Shown: positions 8,141 to 15,735, counted from the first letter of the stretch. The stretch: 18,989 bases of DNA from Thiolapillus brandeum (GCA_011051425.1 DRLF01000323.1:1-18989), one strand, 5' to 3'. A program made the numbers and translations. Notes: a model not told the origin generated them from the sequence alone.

Positions 8141-9523
8141 ATGGCTGCTGAGAAACGCCTGGAACTGCACCCGGATTTCAGTATCCGCTACCGGGGCATT
8201 CTGTTCGCTGCGGAGCGGCTCAACGGTATTCTGAATGCCCTGTGTCGGCGCTTGCGGTCCCTGGGGCTGGCGCCCGGCGGGGTCGTGGCCAGCGTTGCCA
8301 AATCATCCTGGCTGAATGCCCTGTTGCTGTTGGCACTGCCTCGCATGGGATGTGTGTTCTTTCCCGTTGATCCTGCGTTGCCTGTGACGGCTCGACGGCG
8401 ACTGCTGGCAGCAGCCCGTCCGGATCTGCTGCTGTTCGAAGACGTCTTTTCCGGGCTGCTGGATGCGGAACACGGTACTTCCTGTGTGGGAGAGGCACTC
8501 CCACCCGGTGCGGTGCATCTCTTGCTGGCAACCAGCGGTACACAGGGTTTGCCGAAAGTGGTGGAGTTAAGCGGAAAAAATCTTCTCGGCAGCGTGCAAG
8601 CTTCGTGTCAGCAGCTTGGGCTGAAAGCCGATGATGCCTGGCTGGCCTGTCTCCCTCTGCATCATATCGGTGGACTGAGTGTGCTGTTGCGCTGCGCCCA
8701 CACGGGTGCCAGGGTCGTGCTCGCCGAGCACTTCGAACCAAAAACCGTGCCTGATGCCCTGGTGCAGAATGGGATAACCCATGTTTCCCTCGTACCAACC
8801 ATGCTGAACCGGCTGTTGCAGGCAGACCGGTCGTTCCGGCCGCCGGCTTCCCTGCGGGTCGTACTGTTGGGTGGTGCTGCAGCCGATGCCTCGTTGGTCG
8901 AAACTGCGCAGCAGCAGGGCTGGCCAGTGTGTCCCAGCTATGGCCTGACAGAAACCGCATCCCAGGTGGCGACGCTCTGTCCGGCACCGCGGCATTGGCA
9001 GCAGGGCTGTGTCGGCCGGCCCCTGCCTCATGCCGAGATCAGCATCTGTGCGCAGACCGGGGCCATCCGCGTTCGTGGTCAGTCCGTGGCGGTTCATGCA
9101 CGCAGGGAAGATGGCAGCCGTATTCAACTGACGGACCCCCAGGGGTGGCTGACAACCGGCGATGCCGGATGGCTGGACGAAAAGGGGCAGTTACATGTCA
9201 CGGGGCGGCTGGACGATATGTTGATTACAGGAGGTGAAAACATCCATCCCCGGTTGCTGGAGCAGGAGTTGCAGCGCTGTCCCGGCGTGGATGAAGTGGT
9301 GGTAAGCGCCGTTCAGGATAGTGTCTGGGGTGATGCCCTGGCTGTTCTGTATTGTGGAATTGCGAGTCCAGACCAACTGCGCGGCTGGGCGAAGCAGCAT
9401 CTGCGGGGGGCTTTCGTGCCCAAGCACTATTTGCGCACAGCATCCCTGCCGCGAAATGCCATGGGAAAACTGTTGCGTGATGAAGTGGCCCGGCGCGTGC
9501 AGACATTGATGCAAAAAGGCTGA
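8141..9523 (+). CDS. menE: O-succinylbenzoate-CoA ligase (MenE), AMP-forming
   Basis: The protein has 460 residues from the ATG at 8141, or 461 from the GTG at 8138. It is an ANL-superfamily acyl-CoA synthetase. The phosphate loop is TSGTQGLPK (about 132-140), the adenine-pocket motif is YGLTETAS (268-275), and the TGD motif is at 340-342. The hinge region is GRLDDMLITGGENIHP (about 356-371), and the C-terminal catalytic Lys is in NAMGKLLRDE (K444); positions are counted from the GTG. MenE activates O-succinylbenzoate for naphthoate formation in menaquinone synthesis. The family alone does not fix the substrate; the assignment to MenE is strengthened by menC and menI on the opposite strand 2 kb downstream. 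The start is uncertain: neither GTG nor ATG has a Shine-Dalgarno, while a GAGGGG at 8109-8114 is well spaced only for an ATT at 8123. Confidence 0.78.
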   Translation: MAAEKRLELHPDFSIRYRGILFAAERLNGILNALCRRLRSLGLAPGGVVASVAKSSWLNALLLLALPRMGCVFFPVDPALPVTARRRLLAAARPDLLLFEDVFSGLLDAEHGTSCVGEALPPGAVHLLLATSGTQGLPKVVELSGKNLLGSVQASCQQLGLKADDAWLACLPLHHIGGLSVLLRCAHTGARVVLAEHFEPKTVPDALVQNGITHVSLVPTMLNRLLQADRSFRPPASLRVVLLGGAAADASLVETAQQQGWPVCPSYGLTETASQVATLCPAPRHWQQGCVGRPLPHAEISICAQTGAIRVRGQSVAVHARREDGSRIQLTDPQGWLTTGDAGWLDEKGQLHVTGRLDDMLITGGENIHPRLLEQELQRCPGVDEVVVSAVQDSVWGDALAVLYCGIASPDQLRGWAKQHLRGAFVPKHYLRTASLPRNAMGKLLRDEVARRVQTLMQKG

Positions 9524-9545
9524 ACAGTGTTGCGATCTGCTGACG

Positions 9546-9583
9546 TGACCGGGATTCACTTCCCATCAGGGCATTTCCGGTCA
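9546..9583. repeat. Inverted repeat in the menE to GGDEF-EAL intergenic region
   Basis: TGACCGG at 9546-9552 is repeated inverted as CCGGTCA at 9577-9583. The right arm overlaps a second possible hairpin (ATTTCCGG at 9573-9580 with CCGG and GGGAAAT at 9589-9600). No T-run follows, so this is not a convincing terminator. The rest of 9524-9668 shows only AT-rich sequence (9626-9645) that may hold the promoter of the next gene. Confidence 0.3.
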
Positions 9584-9668
9584 GTATTCCGGCGGGAAAT
9601 CCGTGCCATGTCTTCCGGTCAATGGCTTTTGCATTTAATATTCTGGAAAACCAGCCGACAATACATGT

Positions 9669-11645
9669 ATGAATATTTCCATGGATAACCAGACTGCGAA
9701 AAACGGCGGGCAGTCGGACATTCTCCTGGAGCAGGTCAGGCTGGTATTTGCGTCGGTGCCGTTTTCGGCGACGTTCATACCCATCGTCAGCGTGCTCCTG
9801 AGTATTTTGCTCTGGGATACGGTCGGTCACGAGGCGATTCTCGGCTGGCTGTCGGCTATTATGCTCGTATCCCTGTTCCGCTGGTGGCAGTACTGGCGCT
9901 TCCAGGCCGCACAGCCGTTACCGGAAGACACCGAAAGGTGGTGGCGTCAGGCCTTGCTGGGGGCCGCCCTGTCCGGCCTTTCATGGGGTGCGTCAGGGTT
10001 GTTGCTGTTCGCCCCTGAATCGATGCCGGATCAGCTGTTCCTGACTTTTCTTCTGGTCGGTGTCATAGCGGCTGCTGTGACTACACTGTCTGCGCTGTTT
10101 CCCGCGATCATGTTTTTCCTTCTGGTGACAATCCTGCCTATAACCTGGTCTTTTTTCAGTCTGGGCACGAATCTGGGAACGGTGCTGGCCGGACTGTTTC
10201 TCTTTTTCATGCTCCTGATGCTCAAGACAGCTTACCGGCTGAATTCCATTCTTGCCGAAACACTCACCATGCGCCATGACAAGGTCATGGCGGAAGCGAC
10301 CATACATCATCAGGCGCTCTACGATGAACTGACCGACCTTCCCAACCGGCGTATGCTGTTCGATCATCTGGGGCAGGAGGTCGCCCGCTCTTTCCGGCAC
10401 GGCTACCTGGGCGCCATACTCTTTCTGGATCTGGACAATTTCAAGAACGTCAATGATTCACTGGGGCATGCGCTGGGCGACAAGTTGCTGAAAGCAGTAG
10501 CGCAGCGCCTGTCTCAAAGGCTGCGGCAGGAAGATATTGCTGCCCGCCTGGGTGGTGATGAGTTCGTCATTCTTCTTTCGGAGATCGGAAAGGATTCTTC
10601 GCAGGCATCTGTCCGGGCGCAGCGGGTTGCATCTGAAATACAGCAGCTGTTCCTTGAACCGTACCGGATCGACGGGCATACCCTGTACGTCTCGGCGAGT
10701 ATCGGCATTGTCCTGTTTCCTCTGGATGAGAGCGACCCGGGGGATCTGCTGCAACGTGCCGATGTGGCGATGTATCGCGCCAAGGAAGACGGACGTGATC
10801 GTTTCCGGTTTTTTCAGCCAGCCATGCAGAAAGCGCTCGATACACGCCTGACCATTGAAAAGGGCTTGCGCAAGGCGCTGGAAACTGATCAGTTGGAGCT
10901 GTATTACCAGCCACAGGTTAAAGCTGACGGCAATATTTACGGCGCCGAGGCGCTCGTGCGCTGGCAGCATCCTGAACGGGGGCTGATCAGTCCGGTGGAA
11001 TTCATCGCCATAGCCGAGGAAACCGGTCTGATCTACCGTCTCGGTGACTGGGTACTGAATGCCGCTTGTGAGCATATTCGCCAGCTGTCGGCGGTCTGTC
11101 CGCTGGTGGTTTCGGTAAACATCAGCCCCAAACAGTTTCGGGAGCCTGATTTCGTCAACCGGGTCCGGGATCTGATCGTGGCGCACAGGATAGATCCGAA
11201 GTTGCTGCACCTGGAGATCACCGAGAGCACGGTACTGGACAACATCGAACAGACAATCGAGCGCATGGAGGCCATCAAATCCCTCGGTGTCAGTTTTGCC
11301 ATCGATGATTTCGGCACAGGGCATTCATCGCTGGCCTACCTGAAGCGCCTGCCCATAGAAACCCTCAAGATCGACCGTTCTTTCGTGAGTGATATCGTGG
11401 ATGATCCCAATGATGCGGTGCTGGTTGAAACCATTATCGTCATGGCCAAGCACCTGGGACTGAGGACGATCGCCGAAGGCGTGGAAACCCGGGAAGTGCT
11501 TGCTTTTCTCGAGGAGAAGGGTTGTCACAACTTTCAGGGCTACCTGTTCAGCCGCCCGGTTCCTTTTCAGGCCCTGATGGATATGGGCGGCTCGCTGCTT
11601 CCGGATGAAATGCCGGCGGTCAAGCTGGTGCAACGGGTGGTGTGA
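9669..11645 (+). CDS. Membrane-bound GGDEF-EAL protein (diguanylate cyclase / c-di-GMP phosphodiesterase)
   Basis: This 658-residue protein begins with about six hydrophobic helices (about 30-190), a possible membrane sensor that I cannot assign to a named MASE-type domain. A GGDEF domain follows at about 213-383, with an intact signature (295-299) and an inhibitory-site RxxD (R286, D289). The EAL domain lies at about 395-640 and appears complete: E427-A428-L429, N484, E516, D546-D547, K567, E603 and Q623. Both enzymatic activities are possible from the residues; the net direction cannot be predicted. There is no PAS or haem motif, unlike the other c-di-GMP gene in the window. The start could be ATG 9669 or ATG 9681; neither has a clear ribosome-binding site. 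Its 3' end faces menI with a 37-bp gap that contains only a small hairpin (11653-11666, GAAA loop). Confidence 0.9.
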   Translation: MNISMDNQTAKNGGQSDILLEQVRLVFASVPFSATFIPIVSVLLSILLWDTVGHEAILGWLSAIMLVSLFRWWQYWRFQAAQPLPEDTERWWRQALLGAALSGLSWGASGLLLFAPESMPDQLFLTFLLVGVIAAAVTTLSALFPAIMFFLLVTILPITWSFFSLGTNLGTVLAGLFLFFMLLMLKTAYRLNSILAETLTMRHDKVMAEATIHHQALYDELTDLPNRRMLFDHLGQEVARSFRHGYLGAILFLDLDNFKNVNDSLGHALGDKLLKAVAQRLSQRLRQEDIAARLGGDEFVILLSEIGKDSSQASVRAQRVASEIQQLFLEPYRIDGHTLYVSASIGIVLFPLDESDPGDLLQRADVAMYRAKEDGRDRFRFFQPAMQKALDTRLTIEKGLRKALETDQLELYYQPQVKADGNIYGAEALVRWQHPERGLISPVEFIAIAEETGLIYRLGDWVLNAACEHIRQLSAVCPLVVSVNISPKQFREPDFVNRVRDLIVAHRIDPKLLHLEITESTVLDNIEQTIERMEAIKSLGVSFAIDDFGTGHSSLAYLKRLPIETLKIDRSFVSDIVDDPNDAVLVETIIVMAKHLGLRTIAEGVETREVLAFLEEKGCHNFQGYLFSRPVPFQALMDMGGSLLPDEMPAVKLVQRVV

Positions 11646-11682
11646 ACAGGTCTCTGCGAAAGCAGATTGGCTACATGTCCGT

Positions 11683-12087
11683 TCAGGAAGAAGATGCAAG
11701 TCTGCGAAGCAGCTGTTCCGGAACCGGTACCGGTTTTTTACTCCTGCTGCCGATGAATACATGAGTGGTTCTGGCGATGGCACAGCGAGTTCCGTCTTTG
11801 TGGAAGGTATACGAAAAATTCAGGGAGCTGTTTCCGGTGGCTTCCGCTGTCACAGTGACACAAACGTGGTCATCGAGCCGCAGGGGTTGCAGGTAATCCG
11901 CTTCGGCATGCACCAGGGGTATGAGGTATTCGCCGCTTTCAAGTATTGCTTTCAGGGAATATCCCGCATCGGCAAGCAGGGCGGCATAAGCGTCGTGAAC
12001 ATGATCGAACAGGCGCGCAAAAAAAAGGATGCCGGCAGGGTCGAGGTCCTGAAAGCGAACCTGAAAACAGTATTCAAAAGGTTTCAT
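11683..12087 (-). CDS. menI: Hotdog-fold acyl-CoA thioesterase, probable 1,4-dihydroxy-2-naphthoyl-CoA hydrolase
   Basis: The protein has 134 residues from the ATG at 12087-12085. It is a 4HBT-type thioesterase: the N-terminal segment RFQDLDPAGILFFARLFD carries the Asp (D16)-Pro-Ala-Gly pattern of 4-hydroxybenzoyl-CoA-type and DHNA-CoA-type enzymes. The role, hydrolysis of DHNA-CoA to DHNA before prenylation in menaquinone synthesis, is inferred from its 14-bp overlap with the end of menC. The frame stays open up to 12252, but that extension lies wholly within menC and adds 55 residues with no family match, so I use the internal start. A generic YbgC-like thioesterase is the alternative. It is the second gene of a menC-menI operon and ends 37 bp from the convergent GGDEF-EAL gene. 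Confidence 0.72.
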   Translation of the reverse strand: MKPFEYCFQVRFQDLDPAGILFFARLFDHVHDAYAALLADAGYSLKAILESGEYLIPLVHAEADYLQPLRLDDHVCVTVTAEATGNSSLNFSYTFHKDGTRCAIARTTHVFIGSRSKKPVPVPEQLLRRLASSS

Positions 12088-13120
12088 GGATACCCAGACC
12101 GGGAGTGTCAGACAGAAAGACGTATCCTGCCCTGATTTCAGGTGGTTTGGCAATGTCTTTGCTGAGCCAGTCTGACGTGGCGAGTCCGTGTGCCAGCCCC
12201 GGTGAAAGCGGATCGGTGGCAGCTGCAAGCTGGCAGGTAGCCTGAACGCCAATGGCCGAATCCACCAGTGTGGTGATCACGGATTCCTTCCCGGCAGCTG
12301 CAGCGCTTTCAGCGAGGGCAAGGGTGCAGCACAGGCCGCCTTGCACACCCGGCTTGAGGACAAGGCGGCGAATGGTGGGATTTGTCAGTACCTCGTTCAG
12401 GTCCAGGTTTTTCAATGATTCATCCAGTGCCAGCGTGATATCGGTCTGATTCTGCAGGTCGGCGAACGCGGCCAGTCCGGTTTCGCGCAGTGGCTCCTCC
12501 AGTGACTCGATAGGCAGCCCTTGGCTTGCTGCCAGAAAATACCTGGCCTCATCCAGACTCCAAGCGCCATTGGCATCGAGACGCAGAAGGTGTTGGGGAG
12601 GCAGTTTCCTGCACAGGGCTTTCAGGCATGCCAATTCTTCTTCGACAGCCTGCTTGCCCACTTTGAGTTTAATGACGTTGAAGCCTGATTCGATGCTGGA
12701 CAGAGTGTTTTCGTCGCAAATCGACCCTGAAAGGGCATTGACACGAGCGTTGTCACTGGATTTGCTGTTGAGCATTTTACGCAAAGGCAGATCTGCTTTG
12801 CGGCTTTCGAGATCCAGCAGGGCGGTTTCAAGCGCAAAACAACTGGCCGGATATTCGCTTCGCTGTTTTTCCAATTTCCCGAGCAGTGCTGCACTGTCCG
12901 GCCAGGTGTTTCCGGCGCATTGCAGCAGGAACCGGTGGGCCTCCCGTTTCGATTCAGTGCCAAAAGCCTGAAAAGGCGCGCAATCCCCAATACCCGAGCA
13001 GTTGTGTTCTTTCGCTTTGACCACCCAGCCTTCGCGAAAACGCATCGGATTGCGGATCATGCCGGGCCAGGCTGCTATCAGCGGCAGTTTATAGGGGTAG
13101 AAGCTGATTTCTAGGGCCAT
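12074..13120 (-). CDS. menC: O-succinylbenzoate synthase (MenC), enolase superfamily
   Basis: This 348-residue protein dehydrates SHCHC to O-succinylbenzoate in menaquinone synthesis. The enolase-superfamily (muconate-cycloisomerase-type) residues are all visible: the KxK acid/base lysines K151 and K153 in IKLKVG, metal ligands D182 (LRLDANGAW), E208 or E209 (SLEEPL) and D233 (LALDES), and the opposite-face lysine K256 (LVLKPGVQGG). An N-acylamino acid racemase or dipeptide epimerase is the alternative, but menI overlapping its 3' end and menE nearby make MenC much more likely. The start ATG is at 13120-13118, with only a weak ribosome-binding site. Its upstream region is shared with the divergent nosZ and holds an FNR-type box centred about 31 bp from this start codon. 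Confidence 0.85.
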   Translation of the reverse strand: MALEISFYPYKLPLIAAWPGMIRNPMRFREGWVVKAKEHNCSGIGDCAPFQAFGTESKREAHRFLLQCAGNTWPDSAALLGKLEKQRSEYPASCFALETALLDLESRKADLPLRKMLNSKSSDNARVNALSGSICDENTLSSIESGFNVIKLKVGKQAVEEELACLKALCRKLPPQHLLRLDANGAWSLDEARYFLAASQGLPIESLEEPLRETGLAAFADLQNQTDITLALDESLKNLDLNEVLTNPTIRRLVLKPGVQGGLCCTLALAESAAAAGKESVITTLVDSAIGVQATCQLAAATDPLSPGLAHGLATSDWLSKDIAKPPEIRAGYVFLSDTPGLGIHETF

Positions 13121-13144
13121 TTATGGGGGAAATCCTGCGCTATT

Positions 13145-13158
13145 TTGATTTATGTCAA
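13145..13158. promoter_or_regulatory. FNR/ANR/DNR-type box between menC and nosZ
   Basis: The site reads TTGAT-TTAT-GTCAA, one mismatch from the consensus TTGAT-N4-ATCAA and identical in its fixed bases to many ANR/DNR sites. FNR-type (oxygen) and DNR/NNR-type (NO) regulators cannot be told apart from the site. It lies in the 188-bp divergent region and could act on nosZ and on menC. Its centre (13151.5) is about 58-60 bp upstream of the start inferred for the nosZ promoter. Confidence 0.8.
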
Positions 13159-13174
13159 ACCAAGGCTGTGCGAA

Positions 13175-13203
13175 ATGACACACACTACACGGGTCTATAT
13201 AAT
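13175..13203 (+). promoter_or_regulatory. Near-consensus sigma70 promoter of nosZ
   Basis: A -35 element ATGACA (13175-13180, 5 of 6) and a -10 element TATAAT (13198-13203, 6 of 6) are separated by 17 bp. Transcription would start near 13210 and give a leader of about 100 nt before the nosZ ATG. Confidence 0.7.
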
Positions 13204-13213
13204 CGACGCCGCA

Positions 13214-13229
13214 ACCGGTGAAAGCCGGT
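13214..13229 (+). other. Hairpin in the nosZ 5' leader
   Basis: ACCGG (13214-13218) can pair with CCGGT (13225-13229) around a six-base loop just after the predicted transcription start. GCCGG at 13224-13228 could instead pair with CCGGC at 13262-13266, so two alternative folds exist. Function unknown; it may simply protect the 5' end. Confidence 0.35.
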
Positions 13230-13296
13230 CTGCAATTTTGATCGAAAAAGGTGGGGATATTCCGGCTTTTCGGTCGCTATCAAAAGTAGTTACCAG

Positions 13297-13302
13297 AAGG
13301 AG
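13297..13302 (+). promoter_or_regulatory. Strong ribosome-binding site of nosZ
   Basis: AAGGAG lies 6 nt before the ATG at 13309. It is one of the best Shine-Dalgarno sequences in the window and fixes the nosZ start. Confidence 0.85.
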
Positions 13303-13308
13303 AATAAC

Positions 13309-15621
13309 ATGAAAGTACGCAAGCCCTTGCTTGCCTCCCTAGTTGCTTTGACAGTGGGACTGACCGCCGGAGGCCAAGCCTGGTCTCAGGACACGTTGAA
13401 AGACGTGATGAAAAAGCGTGGTCTGACTGAAAAAGACATCTTGGCGGCAGCAAAAACCTATACGCCTACCGGCGGCCGTGATGAATATCTGGCCTTCAGC
13501 TCCGGTGGCCAGAGCGGACAGATTATCGTTTACGGTATTCCGTCCATGCGCATTCTCAAGTACATCGGCGTGTTTACTCCAGAACCCTGGCAGGGTTATG
13601 GATTCGATGACGAGTCCAAAGAAGTGCTGGCCCAGGGCCGCATCGAAGGTAAGGACATCGTCTACGGCGATACCCACCATCCCGCCCTTTCTGAAACCAA
13701 TGGCGACTACAACGGCAAGTACCTGTTCATCAATGACAAGGCCAATCCCCGTATCGCCGTTATCGACCTGCATGATTTCGAAACCAAGCAGATCGTGGTC
13801 AACCCTCTGTTCCGTTCCGAGCATGGTGGTGCTTTTGTCACGCCCAACACCGAATATGTGATGGAAGCGACACAGTACGCCCACCCGTACACCGGCAGCG
13901 GTTTCGTGCCTCTGGAAAAGTTCAACGAGAAGTACCGTGGTGGTCTGACCTACTGGAAGTTCAATATGGAGAAGGGCAAGATCGAGCCCGAAAACTCCTT
14001 TACCTTTGAGCTGCCTCCCTACAGTCAGGATCTGTCTGACGCAGGTAAAGGGCCTACCTACGGTTGGGGTTTCACCAACTCCTTCTGCTCCGAGCGCTAT
14101 GTTGGTGGTATCGAGAAAGGCCGTCCTCCCTTCGAGGCGGGCTGTTCCTCCAAAGATACCGACTTCATGCACGTTACCAACTGGAAGAAGGCTTCTGAGC
14201 TGGTCAAAGCCGGCAAGATCGGCAAGAAAGTCAACGGCATGACCCTCATTTCCATGAAGGAAGCCGTTGCCAACGATCTGTTGTATCTGATTCCTGAGCC
14301 CAAGTCACCTCACGGTGTTGACGTCGTGCCTACCGGCGACAAAATTGTCGTTTCCGGTAAGCTGGACAGCCATACCTGGGTTTATGACTGGAAGAAGATC
14401 CAGGCAGCCATGAAGAACAAGAAGTTCGAAAGCAAAGACCCCTATGGCATTCCCATCATTGCGCTGAAGGATGTGCTGGACAAGTCTGTTGCTGTGGGCC
14501 TGGGCCCTCTGCATACACAGTTCGATTCCAAGAAATGTGTTGCCTACACCTCTATTTACGTGGATTCCATGATCACCAAGTGGGACTACTGTAAAGGCAA
14601 GGTGCTGGATCAGTTGCCCATTCACTACAACGTAGGCCACCTGATGGCGATGGAAGGTGACACCGTCAAGCCTGACGGCAAGTATCTGGTAGCACTGAAC
14701 AAGCTGGCCATCGACCGTTTCAATCCGGTCGGTCCGCTGCATCCGCAGAACCACCAGCTCATCGATATCAGTGGCGACAAGATGCAACTGCTGTATGACA
14801 TGCCCATCCCGCTGGGTGAACCGCACTATGTTGTTGCCATCAAGGCCGACAAGCTCAAGCCTGCGATTCGCTACAAGTCCGGCTGGAACAGCCGCAAGGA
14901 TGAGCGTTCTCCGTGGAAAACCCGTGCGGGCCGCGAGAAGATCGAGCGTACCTGTGATGCCAGCGGCAAGTGCACCGTGAATGTTTACGGTACAGCTATC
15001 CGTTCTCACCTGACGCCTGAGATTATCGAGGTTACCGAAGGTGATACTGTCTCAATTCACGTTACCAACCTGGAGCGTGCCGAGGACGAGGTTCACGGTT
15101 ATGCCATGTACGGTCACAACGTCCAGCTCTCCGTAGAGCCAGGCAAGACCGCGAGTACTACCTTCGTTGCCGACAAGGCCGGTGTCTATCCTTACTACTG
15201 CACCGAGTTCTGCTCTGCACTGCACCTTGAAATGCAGGGTTACCTGCTGGTTCAGCCAAAAGGCTACAAAGCAGAGAAAGGTGGCATGGTTGCAGGTACC
15301 AACTACACCGAAGCTGATTCCAAGAAGCAGGTACAGACCAACATCGATACCCAGGCTGTAATCAACCAGGTTGTTGGATTCATCACCAGCCACAACTACA
15401 AGGACTTCCCTCCAGTAGTTGCACTGGTTGAAGATGCGACCGACCAGCTGGGTTTTGCCAAGGAAGCCAAGGCCAAGGCCGAAGCAGCGGCAGCCAAGAA
15501 AGACTGGAACAACGCCATGCTTTGGGCGAACCAGTGGTGGCAGTATCAGGTCAAGACCGCAGACATGGGTCTGCGTGCCAAGACCTATCTGGAAGAGCAC
15601 GGCGCCAAGAAAGTTAAATAA
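13309..15621 (+). CDS. nosZ: Nitrous oxide reductase NosZ, clade II (Sec-exported) type
   Basis: This periplasmic copper enzyme reduces N2O to N2. The 770-residue precursor has a Sec-type signal peptide (about 1-26) without twin arginines, a hallmark of clade II. A seven-bladed propeller domain follows, and all seven CuZ histidines can be placed: H123 and H124 (DTHHPALSET), H172, H335, H402, H444 and H506. The C-terminal cupredoxin domain carries CuA: H596, then C631-T-E-F-C635, H639 and M642. The residue between the cysteines is Glu, as in cytochrome oxidase subunit II, rather than the Trp of Pseudomonas-type NosZ. About 120 residues follow the CuA domain (about 651-770); they lack CxxCH and are helical in composition (Ala, Lys, Glu), unlike the C-terminal haem c domain of Wolinella NosZ. 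Expression should respond to low oxygen or NO through the upstream FNR-type box. Confidence 0.97.
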   Translation: MKVRKPLLASLVALTVGLTAGGQAWSQDTLKDVMKKRGLTEKDILAAAKTYTPTGGRDEYLAFSSGGQSGQIIVYGIPSMRILKYIGVFTPEPWQGYGFDDESKEVLAQGRIEGKDIVYGDTHHPALSETNGDYNGKYLFINDKANPRIAVIDLHDFETKQIVVNPLFRSEHGGAFVTPNTEYVMEATQYAHPYTGSGFVPLEKFNEKYRGGLTYWKFNMEKGKIEPENSFTFELPPYSQDLSDAGKGPTYGWGFTNSFCSERYVGGIEKGRPPFEAGCSSKDTDFMHVTNWKKASELVKAGKIGKKVNGMTLISMKEAVANDLLYLIPEPKSPHGVDVVPTGDKIVVSGKLDSHTWVYDWKKIQAAMKNKKFESKDPYGIPIIALKDVLDKSVAVGLGPLHTQFDSKKCVAYTSIYVDSMITKWDYCKGKVLDQLPIHYNVGHLMAMEGDTVKPDGKYLVALNKLAIDRFNPVGPLHPQNHQLIDISGDKMQLLYDMPIPLGEPHYVVAIKADKLKPAIRYKSGWNSRKDERSPWKTRAGREKIERTCDASGKCTVNVYGTAIRSHLTPEIIEVTEGDTVSIHVTNLERAEDEVHGYAMYGHNVQLSVEPGKTASTTFVADKAGVYPYYCTEFCSALHLEMQGYLLVQPKGYKAEKGGMVAGTNYTEADSKKQVQTNIDTQAVINQVVGFITSHNYKDFPPVVALVEDATDQLGFAKEAKAKAEAAAAKKDWNNAMLWANQWWQYQVKTADMGLRAKTYLEEHGAKKVK

Positions 15622-15630
15622 GGCGCATTT

Positions 15631-15667
15631 CTCCGGCGCCGCCTTGATCAAAGGCAAGGTGCCGGAG
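15631..15667 (+). other. Long stable hairpin directly after nosZ
   Basis: The left arm 15631-15645 pairs with 15651-15667: a 10-bp lower stem with one G-U pair, an AA bulge, a 5-bp upper stem and the loop GATCA. No T-run follows, so it is more likely a 3' stabilising structure or processing barrier for nosZ mRNA than a terminator. Confidence 0.6.
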
Positions 15668-15689
15668 GACTCATTCAGGCTGTAATATT

Positions 15690-15719
15690 GGGGGTGATTT
15701 ATCACCCCCTCTTTCTTTC
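15690..15719 (+). terminator. Terminator or attenuator between nosZ and the monohaem cytochrome
   Basis: GGGGGTGA (15690-15697) pairs perfectly with TCACCCCC (15702-15709) around a TTTA loop. The run TCTTTCTTTC follows immediately. It ends where the ribosome-binding site (AGGAG, 15720-15724) of the next gene begins, so partial read-through would set a lower cytochrome level than nosZ. Confidence 0.7.
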
Positions 15720-15735
15720 AGGAGAATATGTAGTT

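Noticed and set aside
12088..12252. 55-residue N-terminal extension of the menI thioesterase
   Set aside because: It lies wholly within menC in another frame and does not resemble hotdog thioesterases; the ATG at 12087 starts right before the conserved fold.
13309..13386. Twin-arginine signal peptide on NosZ
   Set aside because: The N-terminus reads MKVRKPLLAS, without an RR pair; it is a Sec-type signal, which agrees with clade II.
15644..15651. TTGATCAA as an FNR box after nosZ
   Set aside because: The two half sites have no 4-bp spacer, and the sequence forms the loop region of a hairpin.
15688..15735. Upstream TTG start of the monohaem cytochrome
   Set aside because: It would translate through the terminator hairpin and put 16 extra residues before a normal signal peptide; AGGAG supports ATG 15736.
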